Shown here: positions 45,686-54,676 of the stretch, piece by piece
Position numbering within the stretch: the stretch's first letter is position 1
Layout: each line of letters begins with the position of its first letter
The notes under the pieces: model-generated
The model's database searches: none
Told to the model about the DNA's origin: nothing
Seen by the model: only the letters and a program-made list of their open reading frames with translations
Translations under genes and position numbers: made by a program
Origin: Colias croceus
Taxonomy: Eukaryota; Arthropoda; Insecta; Lepidoptera; Pieridae
Assembly (NCBI RefSeq): GCF_905220415.1
Contig: NC_059545.1
Span: 7,140,001 to 7,204,000 of the forward strand
Length of the DNA stretch: 64,000 nt
Direction: 5' to 3'

Positions 45686-46766
45686 AAATTTTTTAATCAC
45701 ATATTTGGGCTTGGTATCGATCCAGTAACACCCCCTGCTATTTATTTTTTCAATATTTTCAATGTACAGAATTGACCCTTCTACAGATTTATTATATGTA
45801 TAGATACTCATTAGTCATTAACTTACAAAGGCAAATACATAAAATTATCTCCATGCCAAGAGGATTACAAAGTTAATGTTGATGTTCACTTCAAAGCATA
45901 AAAATTATCAATTTACCTGTTCTGGATTTTCATCTGAGAATGTAATACTTGTGAGTTTATAATCTTGTAAAAGTAAGTATTCATTTATCAAAAAATTAAG
46001 GGCTCGCTTTTCATGTGGTTTCAATGATTTCTGATTAAAATTATTTTTTACATTTTTATCTAAAGTTGATTCACCATCTGTAAAATCATAAACACATTTT
46101 TTCAAAACCCTTTTGAATTGTAACATAATAAATGTTGTTCAAAAAAACTTGTAAAAATATATTTTGTTTTCTTACCAGCAAATTGGGTCAAATTGGCTCT
46201 CAAAGAATTGATTGTTTCTTTAGCTTTTCTCAACTCAAACTCCAGTACCGCTATGTCTCCACCACTCCCGAGGCGATCACCGCCACCATCTTCAGAATAT
46301 CTAGCAGTGTCTAACGAATCTAGGGTGGCTATGCTGGGTGTACGATCTAAAACGAGAATTTCTTATTTTAAACATTCTCAAACTTTGAGCGGTAGACAAG
46401 TAACAGACAATATTAATTCTTTCATTAAATATTGTATTTTAAAATTGCATAATTGATAGAAATTAGAAACATTCTAATAATAAAAAAGTATCAAAGGTTT
46501 ACATTTCTATTCAGTGCTCCAAAATATAAAAACTTACGCATAGAACTCATCTCAGATGCTCTAGAAACATGTTGCTCGAAGTTGCCGGGGTTAGAAAAAA
46601 ATTCTCTCAATTGCGGAAGTTCTTTGCCACTCTCGACCAATTCTGTATGAAGTTCGAGAGCCGTCAAAAAGAAATGATCCTTTAACAACTTTGTTGCAAT
46701 ATCTTCATAATTTAGATGGGGTGCGGCAGCAAAAGAACTTTCTTCTAAATCCTTATACGGATTCAT
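33056..46766 (-). CDS. RELCH: RELCH (LisH, coiled-coil and HEAT repeat protein)
   Basis: Sixteen minus-strand exons join with consistent phases to 1152 aa (human protein is about 1.2 k). Exons: 46538-46766, 46176-46346, 45917-46077, 45028-45252, 43765-44078, 41366-41560, 40801-40963, 40381-40546, 39780-40151, 39110-39455, 38236-38520, 36219-36337, 35331-35481, 34019-34233, 33560-33686, 33056-33275. RELCH (KIAA1468) binds Rab11 on recycling endosomes and OSBP, moving cholesterol toward the trans-Golgi. The LisH motif is at 19-50 (EDIATKLLKDHFFLTALELHTE), followed by LREFFSNPGNFEQH. A coiled coil follows (VLEFELRKAKETINSLRANL), then a second LisH-like block (EKRALNFLINEYLL, KLTSITFSDEN, then EFEDWDDVGLN). 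The C-terminal half is HEAT-like helical repeats (SRSPERRILASQICLAIAPY, FLKDPVDRIVKDTVG). Introns carry many transposons. It is divergent from Cep135. Confidence 0.93.
34750..35273 (+). mobile_element. Tigger/pogo-type deletion derivative
   Basis: TA|CAGTGCAACCTTAATATAAC at the left and GTTATATCGAGGTTGCACTG|TA at the right give a 524-bp element with a TA duplication. The termini and the many internal TATAACGA words are characteristic of Tigger elements. At 35131 an ATG begins MDQKRKIS, resembling the start of a Tigger (CENP-B-like) transposase, and then runs directly into terminal-type TATAACGAA repeats, so the coding body has been deleted. It lies in the RELCH intron between 34233 and 35331. 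Confidence 0.82.
36038..36200. mobile_element. Near-perfect hairpin MITE in RELCH intron
   Basis: Arms of 76 bp (36038-36113, 36125-36200) with one or a few mismatches and an 11-base loop. Ends read TATGTTACAGTCAAAACC flanked by TA, compatible with a Tc1/mariner-type TA insertion. The right end is only 18 bases from the splice donor side of exon 36219-36337. Confidence 0.85.
36499..36650 (-). repeat. SINE, 3' part, split by a Spy-like element
   Basis: Minus-strand reading gives GGTATGGAGATATTTTGATA, CCCGAGAAAGGACATAGGCT and the CGGGAACGGGAACTATGCGGG tail ending in the CTAGTA-type terminus. Its 5' part continues at 37714. Confidence 0.75.
36651..37713. mobile_element. Spy-like DNA transposon, no target duplication, nested in SINE
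   Basis: Ends are AAA|GGAGAATGCCCAT and ATGGGCATTCTCC|TTT, a perfect 13-bp inverted repeat. Removing 1063 bp restores an intact SINE site (ACC AAA TTT CATG, as in uninterrupted copies such as 20.3 kb), proving insertion between AAA and TTT with no duplicated bases. This target behaviour is what I know of the Spy group of eukaryotic DNA transposons. The interior has no transposase and includes a 181-bp tandem duplication. Ends and empty site are seen directly; the group name is from memory. Confidence 0.82.
36662..37023. repeat. Two tandem ~181-bp units inside the Spy-like element
   Basis: Unit 1 (from 36662) and unit 2 (from 36843) share ATTTTTGGTAC, CAATTTAGAGGCCTTCTTAC, CATGTAATTGTTTAGATCCG and the following bases with roughly 90% identity. 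The divergence shows an old duplication within the element. Confidence 0.85.
37714..37799 (-). repeat. SINE, 5' part, split by the Spy-like element
   Basis: Minus-strand reading: AATATTATAAATGCGAAAG, CTGTCTGTCTGTCTGTTACT, CAATCACGCCTAAACTACTG, up to TTTTCATGAAA where the element begins. Confidence 0.8.
38568..38730 (+). repeat. SINE/LINE tail in RELCH intron
   Basis: AAATCTCGTGTCACAATGTT through AACCGATTATAATAAAATTC to GCGGGCGAAGCCGCGGGCGG and AAGCTAGTT. Same tail motif as other repeats in the window but a different body, so a distinct family. Confidence 0.6.
38818..39002 (-). repeat. SINE/LINE tail in RELCH intron, reverse
   Basis: Opens AACTAGCTTACCGCCCGCGG, then AACCGCATCAAAATCCGTTG and ACACAGGGACATAGGGACAG, ending TTTTATACTAGG. 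It faces the copy at 38568 tail to tail. Confidence 0.6.
40997..41175 (+). repeat. SINE in RELCH intron
   Basis: TAATCTATAATATAAACATG, TGTGTTGGTAAGCGCATAAC, then ACCACGGGCGAAGCCGGGG and CCGCTAGTTA. The same family occurs in reverse at 51955-52128. Confidence 0.65.
41675..41739. repeat. Perfect 29-bp hairpin in RELCH intron
   Basis: Arms 41675-41703 and 41711-41739 are exact reverse complements (CAAAATTATGTTGATGAATA... ) with a 7-base loop AGCTAAA. It may be a tiny MITE or a fold-back duplication. Nothing in it is coding. Confidence 0.85.
41977..43744 (+). mobile_element. piggyBac-like element with TTAA ends
   Basis: TTAA|CCCTCTGT at the left (TTAA 41973-41976) and ACAGAGGG|TTAA at the right (43745-43748) delimit 1768 bp. 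TTAA duplication and CCC termini define piggyBac. A broken transposase runs in the plus direction inside (42427-43525). It lies in the long RELCH intron between exons 41366-41560 and 43765-44078, only 20 bp from the exon's donor side. Confidence 0.92.
42427..43525 (+). pseudogene. piggyBac-like transposase, frameshifted, core deleted
   Basis: The N-terminus MSYKRSLCDEDIASALLDG with an acidic stretch stops at 42598-42600. Another frame resumes with PIQFFLHLFPQELL and EDVRQFMGVVYIMSLVPLP, the usual pre-catalytic region. It then jumps from NHWSSILRN to VGEYNRHMGGADLLDSLMGI, a late piggyBac motif, so roughly 250 residues holding the main catalytic aspartates are missing. A further frame carries the C-terminal cysteine-rich zinc motif (KLLKCNGFTHNVCEKCGVAL). 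Not functional. Confidence 0.88.
44158..44837 (+). pseudogene. Unrecognised broken ORF chain in RELCH intron
   Basis: Plus-strand open frames follow each other inside an intron of the minus-strand RELCH gene. The first (44158-44431) reads LPAPGPSTPQ, then GDPSKKTKGRCSKCYKTYGK and an acidic Ser/Asp-rich end. The second (44443-44640) begins MDEITMYSEWQNQ. The third (open from about 44578 to a TGA at 44835) reads DDHDPDNEYLEQKNYTEG and continues IPIFQGYIEIDENKEYK; it seems to continue the second after a one-base shift. The CxxC and basic patch recall the C-terminal finger of some transposases, but I cannot name a family. The start of each frame is not certain. Probably a transposon or captured-gene fossil. 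Confidence 0.45.
45463..45809 (+). repeat. Non-LTR element 3' end, RELCH intron
   Basis: CTAGCTTCCGCCCACGACTC, TCCGGGATAAAAAGTATCCT, ACCAAGTTTCATCGAAATCG, a GACA microsatellite, then TTGGTATCGATCCAGTAACA and ACAGATTTATTATATGTATA. A full parallel copy lies at 59225-59690. The layout fits the 3' UTR of a lepidopteran RTE-like LINE. Confidence 0.65.
45634..45683 (+). repeat. (ACAG)n microsatellite
   Basis: About twelve uninterrupted tetranucleotide units within the repeat at 45463; the parallel copy at 59.55 kb has only four, so the array has expanded here. Confidence 0.9.
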
Positions 46767-48063
46767 TTTTACACTTTTACAATATTACGGAAATTATATC
46801 ATCAAAGATACATGTATGAAGTTTGACTATGACAATTTTAAATACAAACATTAAAATGGTTATTATCTAAGTTACAGCTGATTGTGATCATAACAAGTAA
46901 TTTGAAATCCGTATTTTATCCAAATTTTCGTGTTTATTTTCTATATTTTGTTGTTTCCATATCTATAGAAAAGTGACATGACATGACAATGTAAATTTGA
47001 CATATTCTACATGTCATATGAGATGACATTAGAGATAGGTACAATTTTTGCAATTTTTTTAAAGATTTAATTGCAAGGGACACATGACAAAATACTTTGA
47101 TTGTTAATTATTATTAATGTAGGACAAGTGTAGGACTATACTATATTACTTGCTCTGTGATGTAGGATACTTGCCACGAAAAAAGTCCACTGTGAAAAGC
47201 GACAAGTTGGGCCTGTGGTTGGGCCCTTGTTGGGCCTATTGGCACAGGCCTATGGTGAAATAAAGTTATCGAGTTACTCCCGTTTACCATCATGACCCGT
47301 AAAGGTGGGAAGTGGCCCCTGACCCGTTTATAGGGTTCATAAAATGAGGCTCTGATGAAACTGTGGATGAAACTATACCAAAATAAATGTGTTTAATTTA
47401 CAATATAACTCAAACAATTAAGTTTAATAATCGTTGGTTTGTCCTCAGCAAACCGGTCTGAAAATTAATGGTGTAACGAGTGCACTGTTCGTTATTCGCT
47501 TCAATTAATGGCCTACGTGTTCGAGTGATTGTATTAAATTACAACAATATTGAAGGCCATTGCTGAGGACAGAGGACATCTGCATCAGTGCGCCCATCAT
47601 GGAGCACTTTGTGCTTAGGTACATTCGTCGAAACGACATGTGCATGTACGCGTAGAGTGTCATGTGGGCTAAACCTAACTTAGATCTAATTTACTAACAT
47701 TAATTTTAAGTTATTTCTCTACTAACGGTTCTGTGTTATCCGTGCATTATGAAAAACACAATAAATAAATATAAAAATCCACCATTAAAAAAGTTGGTTG
47801 CCGTAGACCACAGCCGTAGACAGTAGACTCAAATTATATTGTCTATATTTGTTTATTTACTCTGTGTGGTGAGACATTAGAGATTTGGCAGTTGACAGTT
47901 GACACTAGGCAAATTTCAATTTGATTGCTTATGTACCTACCAAAAGCTAGGATGTAAACAAAACACAAATTATATTTAATTTTCTTCTTTGTAATAAAAT
48001 TATTCTTAAAAATAAAAATCAGTTTTATGTTTAGTTTCGCTGATTTTGAATAGAAGAAGCAAA
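46767..48063. promoter_or_regulatory. Divergent promoter region RELCH / Cep135
   Basis: The two genes are transcribed away from each other across 1.3 kb. A GC-richer, G-run-containing patch (GTTGGGCCTGTGGTTGGGCC, 47207-47250) and an 11-bp inverted pair GTCCTCAGCAA/TTGCTGAGGAC (47441-47451, 47560-47570), which may bound a small insert, are visible. No TATA or other core motif is assigned. Confidence 0.4.
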
Positions 48064-51000
48064 ATGGGGGAGAATTATTTCTGTTTAAAAAGAAAACTGG
48101 AGGAGCTTGGATACAACAACAATTTACCTGTTGAAGCTATAAGCTTAGTAGAATGTATTTTAGCTGACTTGTTGCAGACTACTCGAAGTTTACAACATTA
48201 TATGGATCTATCCAAAGAAGCTTTGCTACAGAGAGATAATTTAATGATCGAATTAGAACCGTACAAGTGTGATAATGCTAAATTAATTCAAGAAAATAAT
48301 CAATTACATCGCGATATTATTCAACAAAAAGAAGAACATTTAAGACTAGTGAAAGACAGTCAAAGGAAAATTAAATCACTATCCGAAGATTTAATGAAAA
48401 AAGAAAACTTGATAAGTAAATTGCAACATGACGTCAGGGATTTAAGCCTTAGAGGATTATGTGCTGAAACACTAAGCAGCCGCAATCGGAGTAAGAGGAA
48501 GGATGCTGGGGATAACACTGGCGTTTCAAAAATCTGTATATGTAATGATAAAAATGACTATTCAGGGAAAGATAATGCAGAACTATCAAGAACAATTCAT
48601 GCTTTACAAGAGAAAATTGAAAGTTATAGTGATGAAATTATCTTACTAAAAAATCAAGTGGACCATAGGGATAATGAAATTATAAGACTCACTATTTTAT
48701 TAGAAGGTGGAAGGCCAATCTCTGCAATTTCAAAAGATTTTTATACCGATAAACCTGAGAACAAAATACATAATTTAATGAAACAAGTTAAGGAGTTAGA
48801 AAAGTCTAATGAGCAATTTAGAGTTGAACTAGAAAAAAGTCTAGAAAAACAACATGAAGCTATGCTTAGAGCTCTTGATCTTGCTGACAAAAATAAAGGT
48901 TTAAAAGATGAATTGAAAAAAATGGACACATTGGCTTTAAAAGTTGAAGATGACTGCAATAAAAGACTTGCTGCTACAATGAATGAAATTAATACATTAC
49001 AAAATAAAATTGAAAATTTGGTTTTAAAGAACTCAAAATTAGAAAGGGATTTATCGGAAATAAACTTACGAGATCAGTCTCCAAAAAACAACATAAACCA
49101 AACTTCAGCACAAACACATGACAATCAAAAGGCTGCTTTCTTAAAAGAAATTCAGGACCTTGTAGAATTAAATAGAAGCCTACAAGATAAAATTTTTACT
49201 TTATCTCAAACAAACAAGATTCAACAAAATAAACTAATCAATAATTGTGAGTATGACATGTCTACTTCAAGATGCCTAGCAAAAACTGATTTGCAAAAAC
49301 TACTTGAGGATGAAAGAAAAAAATATGAAAGATACATATATGATGTTCAAGATAAATTAAATGAGGCCATGAATTTATTCAATAAACATTTTAAAAGCAA
49401 TGAGAAGATCTCAAATCCAAATTCACCATCCGAAAATGCTTTCATAAAAGACTTACATTTAAAATTATGTGAAAGTGAACAAAAAATGTTGATGCTGAAA
49501 AAAGAAAATGAGGATTTAAGAAAAAATGCAATCTTTAAAGAAGATGGCAACAAAAATAATTATAAAGATATAGTTAGACAATTAAATATTGAAAATGCAG
49601 AATTGTCTAAAGAAAATATATCACTAAGCCAGCAACTTAGTCAATATAAGACAAGCAGAACAGAAAATTATGATAAGAGCACCTACCTTCACGACGAAAA
49701 TAATAAATTAAAAAAAAAGATTGACTCACTTATAAGAGAAATAGACTCACTAAGAAGAGATAATCAAGAGCACAATATTCGATATAAAGATGCTCTGGAT
49801 TCATGTGATAAACTCAAAAGAGATTTAGCATTTAAACAGTCTCAAATTGAACAATTAGAAGAGGAAAATTGTTCTTATAAAGTGACAAACAGAACTGGAA
49901 GAGCTTCTGCTGATAGACTGCGTGATGAGTGCAATATGTTGAAAGACCAATTAAGAAAACTACAAAGTGAATTGATAAAAGAAAAAACACTAGCCAGTCA
50001 AATAAGAAACATTCAACAAGAAACAGAAAGAAGCACTACAGAATCACAAAATGAATTATTATGTACACAAAAGAAGTTAAGTTTGGCAAAAGATACTATT
50101 GATGGCTTAGAGAAAAAATGTAAAGACTATCAAACAGAAATATCAGTACTGAAGAATGACAAATCTAATTTAATAGAAAATATAAAAATGATTGACAGGG
50201 AAAGAGATAAATTAGTTTTAGAATTAGATCAAAAGGCAGAAAATACGAGTATGCTAGAACAAAAACTTAAATCTCAGTTGTTTGACATTAGCAAGCTGGA
50301 GAATGAAATATCAGACCTTAAGAGAAAATTAAATGTTAACAAAGTATCAGAACACAAAATTTCCGATTATGAATCACAAATGGCATTTTTAAATGGAGAA
50401 ATATTGAGATTAACTCAGCAATATGATACAGCTGTAATAGAAAATAAACATCTACAGAATAGTTTGGCTGATGCTAATGGGGAATTAAAACTGACCAAAA
50501 TTGAATTAGACAAATCTAGAAGAGAAGTGGACAGTCTCAAACAACAGTTACAACATTATGTTGCAGAAATTAGAAGGATAGAAGAACTTCTGTCTCAAAA
50601 AGAAGCAGATAGATCAGATATGTTGGAGCAATTTGCAAGTTTGTCTGTGGAAGCCAATATTTTAGAGAACACAAATCATTCCCTTGAAAGTGAGTCAGCC
50701 TCAAAATCATTGCAACTTCAATCATACATTTCAAAGATACAAAGCTTAGAAGAAAAGGTCTTAGATAAAGATAGAATTATAGAGACTCAGTCTGCTCGAA
50801 TTGCTTCAATGACCTGTAAGATAAATGCATTACAAAATGAAGTAAGATTGATATCAGAAGAAAAAGTTGTTCTAGAACAAAATGTACAATATCTTAAGAA
50901 AATGTGTAAAAACTTACAAAGTGATCAAAAACAGGGCACACTTAGTAATGTAGACTCAGAATTAAAACTATATGAGAATAGAATAAAATCTTTGTCAAAT

Positions 51001-51938
51001 TCCAAATTAAAATTGGAGGAAGAAAAGAAGGACTTAATTGAGAAGATCTCAACAACTGAAAACCTTTTATCAAATGCAAGGAGAGAAATCATAGAATTAA
51101 AATTAGCATTACAGGATGCTACATCTGAAACCAAATCATTGCAGGAACGAATGAGCACATATAGTAGAAGAGAATCAGATTTGGTTGAGGTGAGTTTTTC
51201 ATAAACATTTTAAGCAACTAAAAATTATTATTATGTGGGTATTGCTATACAATTATTTAAAATTCCCTTTGAACATATTGCAATAATCCACATAATATAT
51301 TTTGTACTGGAGCTCACAGTTTTACTTGTGTGGTGGTAAAAAAGTTTATGTGCATAACCAGACTATCCTACTTAATACCTATTATAAATGCGAAAGTTTG
51401 TATGGATGTTTGTTACTCTTTCACGTAAAAACTACTGAACCGATTACAATGAAATTTAGCACACATATAGAGGGTAACTTGGATTAACACATAGGATAGT
51501 TTTTATCCCGGAAATCCCACGGGAACGGGAACTATGCGGGTTTTCCTTTGCAAACGCGGGCGAAACCGCGGGCGGAAATCTAGTATTTAATGTATCTATG
51601 TACCAAATTTCACATAGAATTGAATTTGTAATATGTATAATAATATAAATTATAATATAAGTAGAATTTGCAAATTTGTTAAATGTAAATTTTATTGTGG
51701 TTTAGGACAGTGAATAGACCTGATTCCAAGTCATAGTTATGATACAAATGTTGTAGTAAAAAAAATACAATAAAAAAAAATTACTGTCTCTTTTCAGAAT
51801 CGTTTTACAAGAGAGGAGTTGGAATTACCGCTTTTACTTGATGAAACAATCCATGAGGAAAGTAATGAAGATGATGACAGTGGACGATCACATGAATTGC
51901 GTACAAGGTCACATTATACACATGGAAGCACTTTGTAA
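48064..51938 (+). CDS. Cep135: Cep135 / Bld10, centriole cartwheel protein
   Basis: Two exons, 48064-51189 and 51798-51938, join in frame to 1088 aa. Cep135/Bld10 links the centriole cartwheel to the microtubule wall and is needed for centriole and basal-body assembly. The N-terminus LKRKLEELGYNNNLPVEAIS matches the family. At 63-75 is the conserved block LEPYKCDNAKLIQEN (human LEPYKLENARL). Around residue 195-230 come the motifs RDNEIIRLTILLEGGRPISA (human REIERLSVALDGGR). Almost everything after residue 70 is coiled coil. The short terminal exon is acidic (HEESNEDDDSGR). The ATG at 48064 has a good context (AGCAAAATGG). The only intron carries a SINE. AATAAA occurs at 51938 and 52182. Alternative: another long coiled-coil protein, but the N-terminal motifs make Cep135 clearly best. 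Confidence 0.92.
51369..51583 (+). repeat. SINE in Cep135 intron
   Basis: CCTATTATAAATGCGAAAGT, GTTTGTTACTCTTTCACG, GGAACGGGAACTATGCGGG, CGCGGGCGAAACCGCGGGCG and CTAGTA. It is the same family as the copy at 3215. Confidence 0.7.
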
Positions 51939-51954
51939 TAAACTTTTATAAATT

Positions 51955-52128
51955 ACTAGCGGTCTGCCCCGGCTTCGCCTGTGGTACATATTCATGTTTT
52001 CACTACATAAGAACCACCCTCGAACTTCGAATATTATAAAAAAAGAATTAACGAAATCAGTTAAGCTGTTCTCAAGTTATGCGCTTACCAACACATTTTG
52101 GGATTCATTTTTATATTATAGATGAGTC
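51955..52128 (-). repeat. SINE in Cep135 3' UTR, reverse
   Basis: Minus-strand reading ends CGAAGCCGGGGCAGACCGCT and begins near ATAATATAAAAATGAATCCC; the same family as 40997-41175. It falls between two candidate Cep135 polyA signals (51938, 52182), so the longer transcript would include it. Confidence 0.65.
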
Positions 52129-52181
52129 AGAGATGAAATTTGAAAATAATGTGTTACTTAATTAGGATGTTATTTAATTTT

Positions 52182-52187
52182 AATAAA
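52182..52187 (+). terminator. Candidate Cep135 polyadenylation signal
   Basis: AATAAA about 245 bases past the stop; an alternative AATAAA overlaps the stop region at 51938. Confidence 0.45.
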
Positions 52188-53131
52188 GTTTAAATGTTAA
52201 CTTGTAAACTTTTATTTTTTCTGCTTACTATTGCAACCTTACTAATTGTAATTATGTTTTTTTTTTGGTAGATATATGTTTGGTGTTAAGACCTTGACAG
52301 AAATTATACAAGTATATTCAGCAACTATTATGATTGTTTAAACTTTAAAAGATGAGATGCAGATAATTTGATAACCTTTACTTTTTTGTCATTGAGAAAA
52401 ATTACAAATGTTTGTGAACAAGGATTAAGTGAAAAAGGAACAAAGCAAATATTTACAAAACAGATTATTTATTTTGCTCATATATCAAAGAAGTCCATAC
52501 ATTACATTTTTTACAGTTACATTTTATACAAATAAGAACAACTACCACTACAACTACATTATATCAATACATTATATTTTATAAAACACATGGCTTTGAA
52601 AACTGTAGAAAATGATAGTGTCTAATTTATGTACAATATACTTACTGGACCAATAAGTGACTTAAGTACAAATCAACTATTATCGAAATGTCAATTTTAC
52701 AATATGTTTACCAAAAATGGTTTTTTAATTTAAATAATTTAGTTAAAATAATTTAAAAATTTTGGTATGTCGGTGGGAAATCACATCTAATATGGTGAAC
52801 CATAAAGGAACAAGAATTTCGAGTAATGGAATGCTTAGTTACAAAAACTACATTATGCACAGAGGTCCTGACATTATTATTCTATAGAATAATTACAACA
52901 GACACCCTTATTATGAATGCTGTTGTGAATAATTAAGATTGTCATTTCAGTTGCTAAGTAGATAATTAATACATTTTATAAAATTTGATTACTTATACAA
53001 TACAAGCACAACTATACATATATTTATATTTTGACTAATATTGGTAAATTAATGAGTATTACCACACCAAAGCTGAATATAATCTAGACACTAAAAACAT
53101 ACATTTTAGCACCATTCCCCATTTATAAAGA
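52188..53131. other. Intergenic between Cep135 and TMEM170 (convergent)
   Basis: AT-rich, no gene or bounded element recognised. The two genes are tail to tail here. Confidence 0.5.
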
Positions 53132-53137
53132 TTTATT
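53132..53137 (-). terminator. TMEM170 polyadenylation signal
   Basis: Minus-strand AATAAA about 50 bases past the TMEM170 stop. Confidence 0.55.
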
Positions 53138-53186
53138 CTATCATAATTGACATAACTTTACACATACATTGATTCATTTTGTTTTT

Positions 53187-53585
53187 TTACAATGTAGCTA
53201 AAATCCTTGTAAAACCAATTCCTGCTCCTAGGACAGTCTGTCCTATCCCCCATATCATTGCATGTATCGGTGGCATTGTTAAATTGGCGGCTCGATATAT
53301 GAAGGCTATAGCTGCACTGCTTGCTACACCAGAAGTCACTGGACTCATAACACCCATTACAATAAGGAGTACCGGGAAAAACTTGCCGTATTTATGCTTT
53401 CTTAGTGTTCCGAACGCAACTAGTGCAGCACAAGTATGCACAAACACTGAGGAGCACAGAGACCATAGAAACACTGGATACCACATCTCACCAAATGTAT
53501 CTAAAGGGTCAACAGGAGTCAATTTTAGTATATCGACAAATGAATCGAATTCCGATACACTGAATTCTGACAACATGTCATACAT
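53187..53585 (-). CDS. TMEM170: TMEM170 family membrane protein
   Basis: Predicted 132-aa protein with three membrane helices at about 34-58, 69-97 and 108-132. TMEM170A is an ER/nuclear-envelope protein that favours ER sheet formation and affects nuclear pore number. Family hallmarks are FGEMWYPVFLWSLCSSVFVH before and in helix 1, the TLRKHKYGKFFP loop at 60-71, VMGVMSPVTSG in helix 2, and the ending GIGFTRILATL. All are close to the vertebrate protein, and length is normal. The CDS is a single open frame; the ATG at 53585 is first in frame, and a second Met follows at residue 4. It is divergent from NOG2 with 1.1 kb between. Confidence 0.93.
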   Translation of the reverse strand: MYDMLSEFSVSEFDSFVDILKLTPVDPLDTFGEMWYPVFLWSLCSSVFVHTCAALVAFGTLRKHKYGKFFPVLLIVMGVMSPVTSGVASSAAIAFIYRAANLTMPPIHAMIWGIGQTVLGAGIGFTRILATL

Positions 53586-54676
53586 GTTGTCTCATAGAGT
53601 CTGATGCATAAAGGCATCGGGGTAGCTGTTCTGATCACTAAATAATCTTATCAATTATTATTATGCGTTGATCAAAGACTTTAACACTCGCACTTTATTC
53701 GAAAATGTCGCTGCAAAATTATAAGACCTGTACTTATCGGAAAGACTGTTCATTTTTATATGATAAGAATACTAAATTATTAATAATAAATACAATGAAA
53801 ACTTGCTATTCGAAAAAATCTACAACTCGATATTCGTAGGTTCTGACATTTTGTTTTTGTTTGCTTTGACATATTTCATTATGTCAAGTTTGATAGATTA
53901 ACGCAGTTAACGCAGTATTCGATAGATAATAAATCCAGACTCTCGGCACATATTTTATACATTCACAATAATTTCTTTTTTATTATTTTTCTAATGTGCA
54001 AGTGCTTTAAATAACAAAAAATGAGTTGAAAGTTAATGACAATCTAAAAAATTAATAAACTTTGGCTTAACGTAAAATTTGTCGTATAAATCTAGTAGAG
54101 GCGCCTAAGTTAATTATTGTTTAGAAAAATGCCGACTATTAAGTGCATATATATTTATAGTGGACAGTTACTGATGTTAAAAATATTAAGTAAAGATATA
54201 AATGTTTAGTTTATATTATCTGTAATTTTTATTGCTCTATCTACCTACATCATTTGTTATCTACATTAATAATCATTGGTCTGAAGTTTGCTACAAACTA
54301 AATAAAATCGAACTGTTGTTTTTTACTTTTTGTTATGTACGGTTACATTTTGGTGTAATTGGTTGTGTGTGTATTTTAAACGTTTGTGGATTCATAAGCT
54401 TAACGACTATTTATCAATTTTGACGCTCCTTCAACAGTTCTAAGGTGTGTATATCAGATAACTTTTCTAACGCATCTCATGTTTTTTCATTACCTATTAT
54501 TTTAATGACTGTCAATGAAGTGAAGTTAGTACGCTTATCGTATTGATATGTCAATTGAAAATTATTGAACATTGTGCTGTAAGTCCACAATGCACATAAC
54601 CTCAACTTAAAGTTTAAGTGTACTATATTTTTATTGTGTGCTAACATTATATTAGTGATATTTTTACAAACACAAA
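53586..54676. promoter_or_regulatory. Divergent promoter region TMEM170 / NOG2
   Basis: 1.1 kb of AT-rich sequence between two head-to-head genes. No core promoter motif, element or extra ORF can be supported. Confidence 0.4.

Noticed and set aside
53179..53604. Plus-strand ORF of 141 codons over TMEM170
   Set aside because: Shadow of the conserved minus-strand TMEM170 gene; its translation has no recognisable family.
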